Positions 38,621-46,542 of a stretch of DNA of 64,000 nt are shown here, one piece after another. A program made the position numbers and the translations under genes. The stretch is from Chitinispirillaceae bacterium. GTDB lineage: Bacteria; Fibrobacterota; Chitinivibrionia; Chitinivibrionales; Chitinispirillaceae. The notes beneath the pieces are model-generated. The model did no database searches. It was given only the letters and a program-made list of their open reading frames with translations, and was not told where the DNA came from. The stretch covers positions 1-64,000 of the forward strand of contig JAFGIN010000079.1 of the NCBI GenBank assembly GCA_016929595.1. Direction: 5' to 3'. How positions within the stretch are numbered: position 1 is the first letter of the stretch; each line of letters begins with the position of its first letter.

Positions 38621-39108
38621 TATATCCCCAACTCCCTTCTTGCTGACGGCAGAAGATCTCTGAAGCGCTTGAGATTCCGCCGTATTGTCGCCGGTGATTG
38701 ACCGGTAAGCTTTTCAATTGCCCGCTGATCCAGCTCTTCTATATAGGTATAGTGCACCGCATCTCTAACTTTTTTACTGATACGACCCATGATCAATCTC
38801 AGTATCTGTTTCTTCTGAAGCCTCTCCTCAATTTCGTCAACTTCGCCCACCTCATCTGCATCAACAGCCAGCTCAATATTCTTTCTGCTTCGTAACACAT
38901 TGAAACAATGGTTTTGAGCCGTGCGAAAGATCCATGATACTACCTGTGTTTTATCCCGTATCGTATCATATTTATCGATCAACTGCATAAATACCACCTG
39001 CATCGCATCCCGGGCATCCTCTTGAGACCCCAGCATCCGCAAACACCGTCCATGGATCATAAATCCATACTTTTCATATAGTTGCTGTATCTCTTGTTCG
39101 TTTATCAT
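38620..39108 (-). CDS. ECF (group 4) RNA polymerase sigma factor
   Basis: A 162-residue sigma-70 family protein with only regions 2 and 4. Region 2 spans 'LYEKYGFMIHGRCLRMLGSQEDARDAMQVVFMQL' to 'VVSWIFRTAQNHCFNVLRSRK'; region 4 is 'ISKKVRDAVHYTYIEELDQRAIEKLTGQSPATIRRNLKR', a helix-turn-helix for the -35 element. It heads a four-gene unit and is followed by its likely anti-sigma factor through a TAATG overlap. Upstream sequence includes TGTAACG (on the minus strand near 39133), which could be an ECF-type -35 box, but I could not confirm a full promoter. Confidence 0.92.
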   Translation of the reverse strand: MINEQEIQQLYEKYGFMIHGRCLRMLGSQEDARDAMQVVFMQLIDKYDTIRDKTQVVSWIFRTAQNHCFNVLRSRKNIELAVDADEVGEVDEIEERLQKKQILRLIMGRISKKVRDAVHYTYIEELDQRAIEKLTGQSPATIRRNLKRFRDLLPSARRELGI

Positions 39109-39339
39109 AGTCTGTTCAGTTATTAAGACACACGTTACAATGTCGATCGCTCATATTTTTTTTCTTTAAAATAAAACCCTGCTATGCGTCTTTTTGAAAT
39201 TGTTTGAAATATGTTTTTTTGTGGACCGGCGGGCGAACGAGCGTGAGCTTAACAGATATTGCATCATCCATCCACTCTTAGAGGTCTTTAAGTGAATCCC
39301 TGACATAGTAAATACGCGATAAAAATGTCGAAATGTACT

Positions 39340-40608
39340 TTATTTTATTAAATACGATATGCGCCTTGATCGTTTATTAATTACCGCTTTTATCCGCCCT
39401 ATCACTGGTTGATCTCCATACATTTCCCGGAATTTTCCAGATACGGATTCTATTCGTTCCGGCCATACAGATATCATAGTGCGGATCATATTCTGTAAGA
39501 ATGAATACCGGACACCAATCGCCTCTGCCATATCTTTCCAGTACTTTTCAGTCAATTGCCCTGTATCGAAGCACCCTCCAACAGACATGGCGATTCTCAA
39601 GTCAAGCCTGGGATATATCGCGGTACACACCAGATCATAAAATGGCGCAAGTGTTTTTGAGTTTTTGTCTCTATATACCAAAGAGAGGTTTTTAGCATGT
39701 CCATCAGCATTACCAACAAGTACATTGAAAATATGCCAACGGATTAACGCTTCAGTATCTGTAAGCGGATTGTCAGCTACTTCGGTAGCAAGTGAAAAGC
39801 AGTCACTAAATGAAGGACCACCTTCAATCTCGTACTTTCTCTGAGATGAGAAACCCAGTGCTTGACAAAAATCTTCCTGATGAATCCGTTTGATTATACC
39901 ATCATTTTCCGGGAGACGATCATATCGTCTTACCTTACAAACGCGGATATTACCTATTGAAATCAATTCAGCTGAAACGACAGGTAGACCCATTTCATTT
40001 GCAAACCATGTTGTAAAAACTTCATTTTCAGGAAGATATTTAAAATCGCGATTAGGAAATTTTAGTATATGTGAACTTGGAGAATTTCCAACAGGTATAT
40101 ATATCTTTCCATTTTTACACAGGACCGGCAGTTTGTCCTGTGCACCGGCAAGTGACAACCTGATTGGGCCATCATGTGCAAATACAGGATAAACAAGCCC
40201 TGTATGTTCAAGGTTTGCAAGTTCATCCGTTGATATCTCACGGTATCCACTTTTCTCTAACTCCGCTTCACCCCAGTCAATCGGAACGATTGCCAGCGCA
40301 CCGGCACATTCGCCCCCTATTGCTTTAAGCAACTCAAAATCATTTTCTTCTGATATCCCTAATCGTCTGCAAACGAGATAGCGAAGTCTGCCTTCAGGAA
40401 GCAGATTTGCAAAAAAACGTTGTACAAACTCATGTGAATTAGTTCCAGGACACATTGGTATCGTTCGGGATATTGGCCATGAGTCAGTGTCGATCAGCCA
40501 CTCATCGGAATAAGAAAAAGCCAACCGTCCATTTTCCAGAAGATAGATAGTTCCTACATGACGATTATAGTAAAGGACTTTCAGTAGATGATCGCTATCA
40601 GGTATCAT
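39340..40608 (-). CDS. hipA: HipA-type serine/threonine kinase toxin
   Basis: A full-length 422-residue HipA. The N-terminal couple_hipA-like domain ('SRTIPMC', 'FFANLLPEGRLR', 'LLKAIGGECAGALAI') is followed by the kinase core: the flexible loop serine in RLSLAGAQDK (S152), ATP-site 'SSHILKFP', catalytic VGNADGHAKNLS (D302) and metal-binding APFYDL (D325). The E. coli relative phosphorylates a glutamyl-tRNA synthetase and causes growth arrest; the target here is inferred. All key residues are present, so it looks active. The ATG overlaps the hipB stop by 4 nt. Confidence 0.93.
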   Translation of the reverse strand: MIPDSDHLLKVLYYNRHVGTIYLLENGRLAFSYSDEWLIDTDSWPISRTIPMCPGTNSHEFVQRFFANLLPEGRLRYLVCRRLGISEENDFELLKAIGGECAGALAIVPIDWGEAELEKSGYREISTDELANLEHTGLVYPVFAHDGPIRLSLAGAQDKLPVLCKNGKIYIPVGNSPSSHILKFPNRDFKYLPENEVFTTWFANEMGLPVVSAELISIGNIRVCKVRRYDRLPENDGIIKRIHQEDFCQALGFSSQRKYEIEGGPSFSDCFSLATEVADNPLTDTEALIRWHIFNVLVGNADGHAKNLSLVYRDKNSKTLAPFYDLVCTAIYPRLDLRIAMSVGGCFDTGQLTEKYWKDMAEAIGVRYSFLQNMIRTMISVWPERIESVSGKFREMYGDQPVIGRIKAVINKRSRRISYLIK

Positions 40609-40871
40609 CTTTTCCCCATAATCTTTTCACAAATTGAACCACGAGGCATAATACTCACATCAAGTCCTAACCGTTTTAATACCTGTAATGCTTTTCCTAA
40701 TTCAACAGTGGACTTTCCCCGCTCCAGTTCAGAAAGAAACCGCTCACCAACACCTGACATCCCCGCAACAACCGCCTGCGTTGATCTAATCTCCTTTCGT
40801 CTGAATCTTATTATCCTACCCACATCTTCTGCTGTTAAAATTTTCCCGTACGGGACTATTGGTGTACTCAT
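40605..40871 (-). CDS. hipB: HipB-type Xre-family antitoxin and autorepressor
   Basis: An 88-residue DNA-binding protein with an Xre helix-turn-helix (VGRIIRFRRKEIRSTQAVVAGMSGV..RFLSELERGK) and a short C-terminal strand (GLDVSIMPRG), matching HipB dimers. It should neutralise HipA and repress its own operon. GGAGGT lies 5 nt before the ATG. Three palindromes related to CCGTACGG sit within and upstream of the first codons (40844-40954) and are the likely operators. Confidence 0.92.
   Translation of the reverse strand: MSTPIVPYGKILTAEDVGRIIRFRRKEIRSTQAVVAGMSGVGERFLSELERGKSTVELGKALQVLKRLGLDVSIMPRGSICEKIMGKR
40844..40855. promoter_or_regulatory. Putative HipB operator O1 (inside hipB)
   Basis: Perfect 12-bp palindrome TCCCGTACGGGA within the first codons of hipB, 49 bp from the next site. 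Its position inside the coding start suits autorepression. Confidence 0.65.
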
Positions 40872-40892
40872 CAGACCTCCATATGGAATTTT

Positions 40893-40904
40893 TACCGTAC
40901 GGTA
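40893..40904. promoter_or_regulatory. Putative HipB operator O2
   Basis: Perfect 12-bp palindrome TACCGTACGGTA about 22 nt upstream of the hipB start codon. It is likely to overlap the promoter, since AT-rich sequence flanks it on both sides. Confidence 0.72.
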
Positions 40905-40942
40905 TAAATATATCTTTTTTTTTGATAAATTTCTATAATTAT

Positions 40943-40954
40943 TACCGTTCGGGA
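40943..40954. promoter_or_regulatory. Putative HipB operator O3
   Basis: Near-palindrome TACCGTTCGGGA, a hybrid of the two other sites, 50 bp from O2. The 49- and 50-bp spacings are close to five helical turns, so bound dimers would lie on roughly one face of the DNA. Confidence 0.65.
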
Positions 40955-41152
40955 TTTTTTTCAGATTCCTGGCTCTGACGACTTCAAAAAGTAAGACGCT
41001 TTTCAGCTGAAATTAAAAAGAGACCATGCGTAGTCTAAAACTGAAAATGTAATTGACTGGTTTGAGTGGCTCCTTTTTCAGAGTAAGATTGGTTGCATGG
41101 GAGCTTGAAGAAGGATCACTGATGAATCTGCGACCATCAATGGTAAATAATA

Positions 41153-42097
41153 CTATTTCACAACGGTTTTCCTGACTTCCCAGGCACACCCAAGTCTTCT
41201 GGTTTGAATATACCCTCTTTTTTCAGCATCCAGAGCAAGCCGTAAAAAACGTGGGTATCCATATTTTCTGTAATCAAAATTATTCGCAAGGCTGCTTAAA
41301 TTATACCATTCATCACTATTGGGTATTTTTGTCACAAGTAATCCAAACACTTCAGGAACGACCAGATTACCAGTGTCCTCAAGGGTAAGTATTCTTCGAT
41401 TTTCATCTAAAAACTTTACATTCGAATTTTTCATCGCATCAGCAATAAAATCATTCCAGGCTTTATATCCAAGTTTTTTTTCATCAAATCTGAAGTTTAA
41501 TAATTTCATTTTTATTTTAACAGATCCGGACTCAGGTTTTTTCTTTTCTGCAAGCATAATATTTACTGCTTCACTGAATAACTGAAACGCCTGCTCCTTG
41601 GTCACCGTATTCTGATCTGAATGAGAATCAACTCCCACATGTTCATTAACATCTTCGGAATCGATCATCTCTCTGTAATCAGTATACCTGTCTGCCATCT
41701 TCAGCAATTCCTCTGATGCGTTATTCTTAACATCACATACAATCCAGGTCCTTTTCCCATATTTTCTTAAAGATAAAATGAATGGTCGAAAATCTGCATC
41801 TCCGGAAATCAGAACAAAATGATCAATATGCGGGTAAAGAAATATCAGTTCTACACCACGTGTTACCAGTGTGATATCAGCACTGTTTTTTTTTGATTTA
41901 GGTATATGTATAAGCTCGAAATTAAATCTGGATAATTCAGATGCAATACTTCGTATTGAATCTTTGTTCCAATCCCCGAATGCCATCGCATACGAGATTT
42001 TCCCTTCCTCAGATATTCTATCAATTAAAGAAGCGATATCATCGGTGCCGGTGGGCGGGATAACATTTTCAATGTCCCATAAAATTGCAATACTCAT
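41153..42097 (-). CDS. NYN-domain RNase-like protein with C-terminal OST-HTH/LOTUS domains
   Basis: A 314-residue cytoplasmic protein. Residues 1-140 form a NYN (PIN-like) nuclease domain with acidic residues in AILWDIEN (D8), SADITL (D74) and ISGDADF (D100, D102), the expected metal-binding set. The C-terminal ~150 residues hold two LOTUS-like winged helices ('SGSVKIKMKLLNFRFDEKKLGYKAWNDFI', 'YNLSSLANNFDYRKYGYPRFLRL'), which bind RNA in related proteins. Bacterial NYN-LOTUS proteins are known but their targets are mostly unknown. It lies upstream of hipBA on the same strand with about 280 nt between, so a shared role in RNA-based stress is only suggestive. Confidence 0.82.
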   Translation of the reverse strand: MSIAILWDIENVIPPTGTDDIASLIDRISEEGKISYAMAFGDWNKDSIRSIASELSRFNFELIHIPKSKKNSADITLVTRGVELIFLYPHIDHFVLISGDADFRPFILSLRKYGKRTWIVCDVKNNASEELLKMADRYTDYREMIDSEDVNEHVGVDSHSDQNTVTKEQAFQLFSEAVNIMLAEKKKPESGSVKIKMKLLNFRFDEKKLGYKAWNDFIADAMKNSNVKFLDENRRILTLEDTGNLVVPEVFGLLVTKIPNSDEWYNLSSLANNFDYRKYGYPRFLRLALDAEKRGYIQTRRLGCAWEVRKTVVK

Positions 42098-42155
42098 AAC
42101 TAATCCTCAGTCATTGAATAATTTTCATTGAACCCGAAAATACAATATGAGCATT

Positions 42156-43316
42156 CTATTTATCAAAAACTATCACTGAAGCATTCTTCTTGAAATCTGC
42201 AAATGACGTGATCTTCATGCCAGGCCTGATATGCACTATCATACGGTCTTTCTTCTTATCACCCACCACAACAGAAATTGACTTATAGTTATAATTCGAA
42301 TGCAGGATTTTGATCATGGAATATACTCTCTCTTTAAGAACATCCGCATTGGCTTTATCCATATTGACATTCATGGTAAGTACACCAGCATCACTGATAT
42401 ACATATCTCCAACAGTACCAAACCTGCTAACCTGTGAAGAGACCTCCAGAACATCATTTCCGAAAAGCTCCTTCATCTGGTTAGCCGCCTGCTGATATTC
42501 AACACCCATTCCTGCAGATTTGTATGCTGCAAGCAATCCAAACCAGGCATCAAGATTATACTTATTAAAAGAAATTGCTATTTTGTAAAAATTTATCATT
42601 TTCGAAATATCTCTGCGAGAAGCATTTTTAGCGGAATCACACATTAAAGCCGACGTTTTCTTATCTGCCGTAGTCACACTTTTGCGTTTTGAAATCTGAG
42701 ATGATTGAGCACTTCCGTCTGAAGTGCTGTTTGAACGCCCAACAGCATGATTCGTATCTTGCCCTCCATGAATTCCCGAAACTACAATTTGCCTTTTTCC
42801 ACTATTTCCGGAAGAGAATAAAAACATCACCAGGGGAATGATTATGAACAGTACCAGAAATGAGATAAGTATCAACTGTTCATGTTTTCTCTTTTTTTCC
42901 TCATTTTCCCCGAGCTCATTAACCGATACACTTTCGGGAATTCCTGCTCTCAACTCTGTATCTTTCGGAAAAGCTACATATTTCATGGTTTTTGTAACAT
43001 TTTTTGAGACATCCGTTCTCTGCGGAGAATCAACTGGAGGTTCACTACCCGGGTGGAGAATGATTGGAGCTGCCGGAACAGGTTTAAGCGGATCCTGAGC
43101 AGGAACAGCTTTTAGCCGCACCCCATATTTTAGATATTGACCTGCCTGTTGCGCCATCGTCTGTTCATCCAGATCTCGAAACAGTGTTACGGGAAGTTTC
43201 CGAAGTTTCCCGAGCGCATCCTGAAACGAAACACCGGGATCCCTTGCCAGCTGGTGTGCCAGAATCTTGCGGGAATTATCGTTTTTTATCTCAGTAATCA
43301 GCAGATCATATCGCAT
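42156..43316 (-). CDS. Single-span membrane protein with L7/L12-like N-terminal domain
   Basis: A 386-residue protein of unknown function. Residues ~1-72 resemble the C-terminal fold of ribosomal L7/L12 ('ILAHQLARDPGVSFQDALG', 'LPVTLFRDLDEQTMAQQAGQ', 'YGVRLKAV'), a match by pattern only. A proline-rich linker leads to one membrane helix (~150-168, LILISFLVLFIIIPLVMFLF). A Ser-rich linker and a folded domain (~240-386) then follow, with a TPR-like pair (INFYKIAISFNKYNLDAWFGLLAAYKSAG) and an alpha/beta end ('YKSISVVVGDKKKDRMIVHIRPG'). The gene ends 58 nt before the NYN gene start, so the two may share a message. Confidence 0.6.
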   Translation of the reverse strand: MRYDLLITEIKNDNSRKILAHQLARDPGVSFQDALGKLRKLPVTLFRDLDEQTMAQQAGQYLKYGVRLKAVPAQDPLKPVPAAPIILHPGSEPPVDSPQRTDVSKNVTKTMKYVAFPKDTELRAGIPESVSVNELGENEEKKRKHEQLILISFLVLFIIIPLVMFLFSSGNSGKRQIVVSGIHGGQDTNHAVGRSNSTSDGSAQSSQISKRKSVTTADKKTSALMCDSAKNASRRDISKMINFYKIAISFNKYNLDAWFGLLAAYKSAGMGVEYQQAANQMKELFGNDVLEVSSQVSRFGTVGDMYISDAGVLTMNVNMDKANADVLKERVYSMIKILHSNYNYKSISVVVGDKKKDRMIVHIRPGMKITSFADFKKNASVIVFDK

Positions 43317-43657
43317 ATCTTTTAGTATACATTATCTGCTGAAATAAGTACATTCGAGGAAATTAATGCAAAAAATAATAAGGGACTAAAGGCATTAGTC
43401 TGGGCGATGCAGCTTGTCGAAAGGGTCATCCCGAGGGCGGGAGCAGCATCAGGTACAGGTCGGAACATATTCAGAGGGGACCCGCGCGGTGGATGGACCA
43501 CCCCATCAGACGATACCTGCCACCCCTCTACAGAGAAAATTTTCAAAAGATATTCCCCTCTGTGGAGAGATACCCGGAAGGTTTTGTAGACAAAAAGTCA
43601 TTTCTAACTTAACAAATTAATATTACATTTTCGTGGTCTGACTCGTGTCAAAAAAAC
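43317..43657. repeat. Intergenic GC-rich block with repeated CCCCTCT elements
   Basis: A 341-nt gap whose middle (about 43395-43530) is much richer in GC than its surroundings. It contains two quasi-palindromic CCCCTCT-(A/G)-type copies in the same orientation at 43523-43536 and 43555-43570, and a GGGTCATCCCGAGGGCGG segment. Short frames across it on both strands lack start-site support. It looks like a remnant of a dispersed repeat rather than a gene. Confidence 0.5.
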
Positions 43658-44758
43658 CTAAATACGGTAAGTATTCAATTTTGATAACTTTTTACCTAAT
43701 TTAAAAATGATAGATTTTTCCAGATTTTTAACATTTGAAAAATGTTTAGTATATATTTCATCAAAATCAACTGGTGAGAGACCAATATCATAAAAAAACT
43801 TTTCAGCAATACCGGGTATTTCTGTCTGCTCATTCTCTTTAACCCAGGCAAGTCCCTGATCTCGACTCATTTGTCCTGTGCGAACAAGAGAGCTTATTAA
43901 ACCAGTTTTCTCACTGCATCCCCATCTCTTAAAGTAGAGATAATCTTTTAAACCATCAAGCAAACAATCGCCGTGTTCTATGACTCCTTCAGGGTTTTTC
44001 CACCCCAACTCTTTTGACAGCTCCTCTGTCATTGTATTGATTTGTACCTCATAGAAATCGAAAATGTTTATAAGTTTAGGACCAGTCCTTAAAATTCTAC
44101 TAATCCCTTTTTTGAAATAGGATTCTTTCGAATAAAAAGCGATATCACGTTCAATAAATTCCCCGTTCAATACAGAAAAGTAATATTTCCTGTCATAGTA
44201 TTCAGAAATACTCACTCCTTTTATTCCAGATGAGAGGAATTCACTGCTACCAGAAAGAATAACGGGAATATTCAGCATTTTAGCGTAATTTTCAGTGATT
44301 GAATCAATACACATCAGGCATGGTGTACAAAATTCTCCGGTAGTAGTTAAAAATTTTTTAAATAAATTTGACAGGAGAATCTTATTGGGTTTTATTTTAA
44401 CAAAATCTACTCCTAAAGTATCTATTGTATTTTCTATGTTTCTTATTGCATCAATCGATTGATAGCCATTATCGAAGTTAATTGCCAATGGTTTTAAATT
44501 GAATTTTTTAACGGCCAGATAGAGAGCATAAGTGCTGTCTTTTCCACCGCTTAAACCTACAACACAATCATATAATTTATTTTTATTACTTTTAAAAATA
44601 GTGGCCAAATTAGATAAATTCGCAACTTTCCGTTTATTTCTCTTTTTAAAAAACGAATTACAGTAATTGCATATACCATCTTTATCTAAAGTAATGTTTG
44701 GCAGGTTTGTTGGGAGTATGCACATGCAACATTTGTCTGGTGGTGTAACAGGAACCAT
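43658..44758 (-). CDS. N-acetyl sugar amidotransferase, WbpG/PseA type
   Basis: A 366-residue ATP-pyrophosphatase-fold enzyme of the family that turns an N-acetyl group on a nucleotide sugar or surface glycan sugar into an acetamidino group. N-terminal Cys cluster (C10, C11, C13, C30, C33; 'CCMCILPTNLP...GICNYC'), the PP-loop VGLSGGKDST (70-75 SGGKDS), a second Cys set 'CTPCLMC' and the family end 'DGLKDYLYFKRWGC...LVRTGQMSRDQGL'. It normally works with a glutamine amidotransferase (HisH-like) and a HisF-like partner, neither of which is in this window. The gap of 175 nt to crtN leaves operon membership unclear. Confidence 0.85.
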   Translation of the reverse strand: MVPVTPPDKCCMCILPTNLPNITLDKDGICNYCNSFFKKRNKRKVANLSNLATIFKSNKNKLYDCVVGLSGGKDSTYALYLAVKKFNLKPLAINFDNGYQSIDAIRNIENTIDTLGVDFVKIKPNKILLSNLFKKFLTTTGEFCTPCLMCIDSITENYAKMLNIPVILSGSSEFLSSGIKGVSISEYYDRKYYFSVLNGEFIERDIAFYSKESYFKKGISRILRTGPKLINIFDFYEVQINTMTEELSKELGWKNPEGVIEHGDCLLDGLKDYLYFKRWGCSEKTGLISSLVRTGQMSRDQGLAWVKENEQTEIPGIAEKFFYDIGLSPVDFDEIYTKHFSNVKNLEKSIIFKLGKKLSKLNTYRI

Positions 44759-44933
44759 ATTTTAATCCTTTTACAATAGCAAAATTGTGGATCAAGATAC
44801 GCTCGGCAGGTGCCCGGAATGGGGCATAACCAGTCCAATAATCATCGCGAAATAATTTGCTTATTCAAATTTTCCACGTAATTACTCGGCAAATCCGATA
44901 TGCTTCGTGATAACTGTGTATTACCCTGACAAT

Positions 44934-46442
44934 TCAGCTCCACAAAAGAGAGTCCTTACTTATTAAATCGACGGTGATTCTTGCCGATTCGTAAATTGTC
45001 GGCAGACCGGAACCCGGATGCGTTCCACCACCTGCCAGGTAACATCGTTTACACTCCTGAAAACGATTATGAGGTCTGAAATAAAGCATTTGAAGCAGAT
45101 TGTGGGCTATATTGAACGTTGCGCCATTAAAAACATTAAAGTCGGCCCACCAGTTCTGGGGTGTTATGATGTGTTCGGCAACAATATGGCTACGCAAATC
45201 AGTCATAGATGTACGCTGCTCGATGAGAGTAAGCACCGTATCACGATAAAATGCGATCTTGTTTTCGTCCCATATTATCTCTGAAAGCAGATTTGGAACA
45301 GGTACCAGTACATATATCCCAGAGTGTCCTGCCGGTGCAAGAGTTTTGTCAAGAATGCTGCCATTTCTCATATACATTGACAAATCTTCTGAAAGTATAC
45401 CCTTATATGAAATTTCGGAGATGTTTTTACGGTAATCATGTGCAAAAATGATTTGATGGTGAGGTTCAGGATAGAGCGTGTCAACTGCAAGATAGAGCAT
45501 AAATGTTGAGCAGGAGTAATTCATCTTCGCAAGACGAGCTGGAGTATAGTTTCGAATGAATCCTGGTGCAAAGAGTGTTTGTACACCATGTCCGAAATCT
45601 GCATTGATGATGACGGCATCACTTTCAATAATTTCACCATTTTCAAGCACCACTCCACGAGCGGTCCGGGAGTGATCGGTAACGATCTTTTCTACCTTCT
45701 GTCCAGTATGAACAACAGCACCATGCTCTTGAGCCACCTGCCGCATTGCAAGGGATATCGAATGTAATCCGTTTTCAACATGATAAATACCATAGGCGTG
45801 TTCTACGTAAGGTATGATGGTAAACAATGCCGGGCAGGTCCATGGGGACATTCCCAGATATTTAGCCTGAAACGTAAATGATAATTTGCATAATTCATTA
45901 CGAAAATAGTTTCCGAGATTCTGGTAGAGAGATCTGCCTATCGACAAGTAAGGGAGGGCGGTAATCAGATCCGGATGCAGCATGGAGAAGATTGTAGAAT
46001 AGTCCTTACGAAGACAGGGATACATCTTAGAATATCGCTGCTGCTCATTTTGCAAAAAACGATCAAATCCCTTCTCGTTTCCCGGAAAAGTTTGCGCTAA
46101 TCGGGCACGCATCTCATCATGGTCGGAAACAACATTCAATTCTTTTTCAATAAAAGAGAGTTTATACATTGGATTCAGGGGAATCAGTTTGAGATACGAT
46201 TCAATATTTTTACCTGCGAGTGTAAATAATTCGCGTAAAAAGAAATCCATCATGAGGAAGGTTGGTCCGATATCGAATGTATAGTTACCAAGTCTCAGTG
46301 CACTATTTCTGCCACCGATAGACTTTTTCTGTTCAAAAACAGTAACTCTGAATCCACGATATGCCAGAATCATAGCGGCAGAAAGTCCGCCCGGACCTGC
46401 TCCGATAATAATAATGTGTTTCGTACTTTTTTTCATAAGCAT
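44934..46442 (-). CDS. crtN: CrtN-like carotenoid (diapophytoene-type) desaturase
   Basis: A ~502-residue FAD enzyme of the phytoene desaturase family. Features: Rossmann loop IIIIGAGPGGLSAAMIL, 'YTFDIGPTFLMM', 'MNYSCSTFMLYLAVD', 'LAPAGHSGIYVLVPVPNL' and the C-terminal 'CYLAGGGTHPGSGLPTIYESA' FAD motif. These segments resemble staphylococcal CrtN rather than CrtP, from memory of those sequences. It would desaturate a C30 (or C40) precursor stepwise to a coloured polyene. The start is uncertain: GTG at 46445, ATG at 46442 and ATG at 46436 are all close, without a strong Shine-Dalgarno. Confidence 0.85.
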   Translation of the reverse strand: MLMKKSTKHIIIIGAGPGGLSAAMILAYRGFRVTVFEQKKSIGGRNSALRLGNYTFDIGPTFLMMDFFLRELFTLAGKNIESYLKLIPLNPMYKLSFIEKELNVVSDHDEMRARLAQTFPGNEKGFDRFLQNEQQRYSKMYPCLRKDYSTIFSMLHPDLITALPYLSIGRSLYQNLGNYFRNELCKLSFTFQAKYLGMSPWTCPALFTIIPYVEHAYGIYHVENGLHSISLAMRQVAQEHGAVVHTGQKVEKIVTDHSRTARGVVLENGEIIESDAVIINADFGHGVQTLFAPGFIRNYTPARLAKMNYSCSTFMLYLAVDTLYPEPHHQIIFAHDYRKNISEISYKGILSEDLSMYMRNGSILDKTLAPAGHSGIYVLVPVPNLLSEIIWDENKIAFYRDTVLTLIEQRTSMTDLRSHIVAEHIITPQNWWADFNVFNGATFNIAHNLLQMLYFRPHNRFQECKRCYLAGGGTHPGSGLPTIYESARITVDLISKDSLLWS

Positions 46443-46542
46443 CACTTGTGGAGATGTTTACGTGATTTGCTTTTAATCGATTGTAACAATGACTGAAGAT
46501 GTGAAAGGTTGAATCGTCTAGTTACAATTGTGTGATTCTTGT

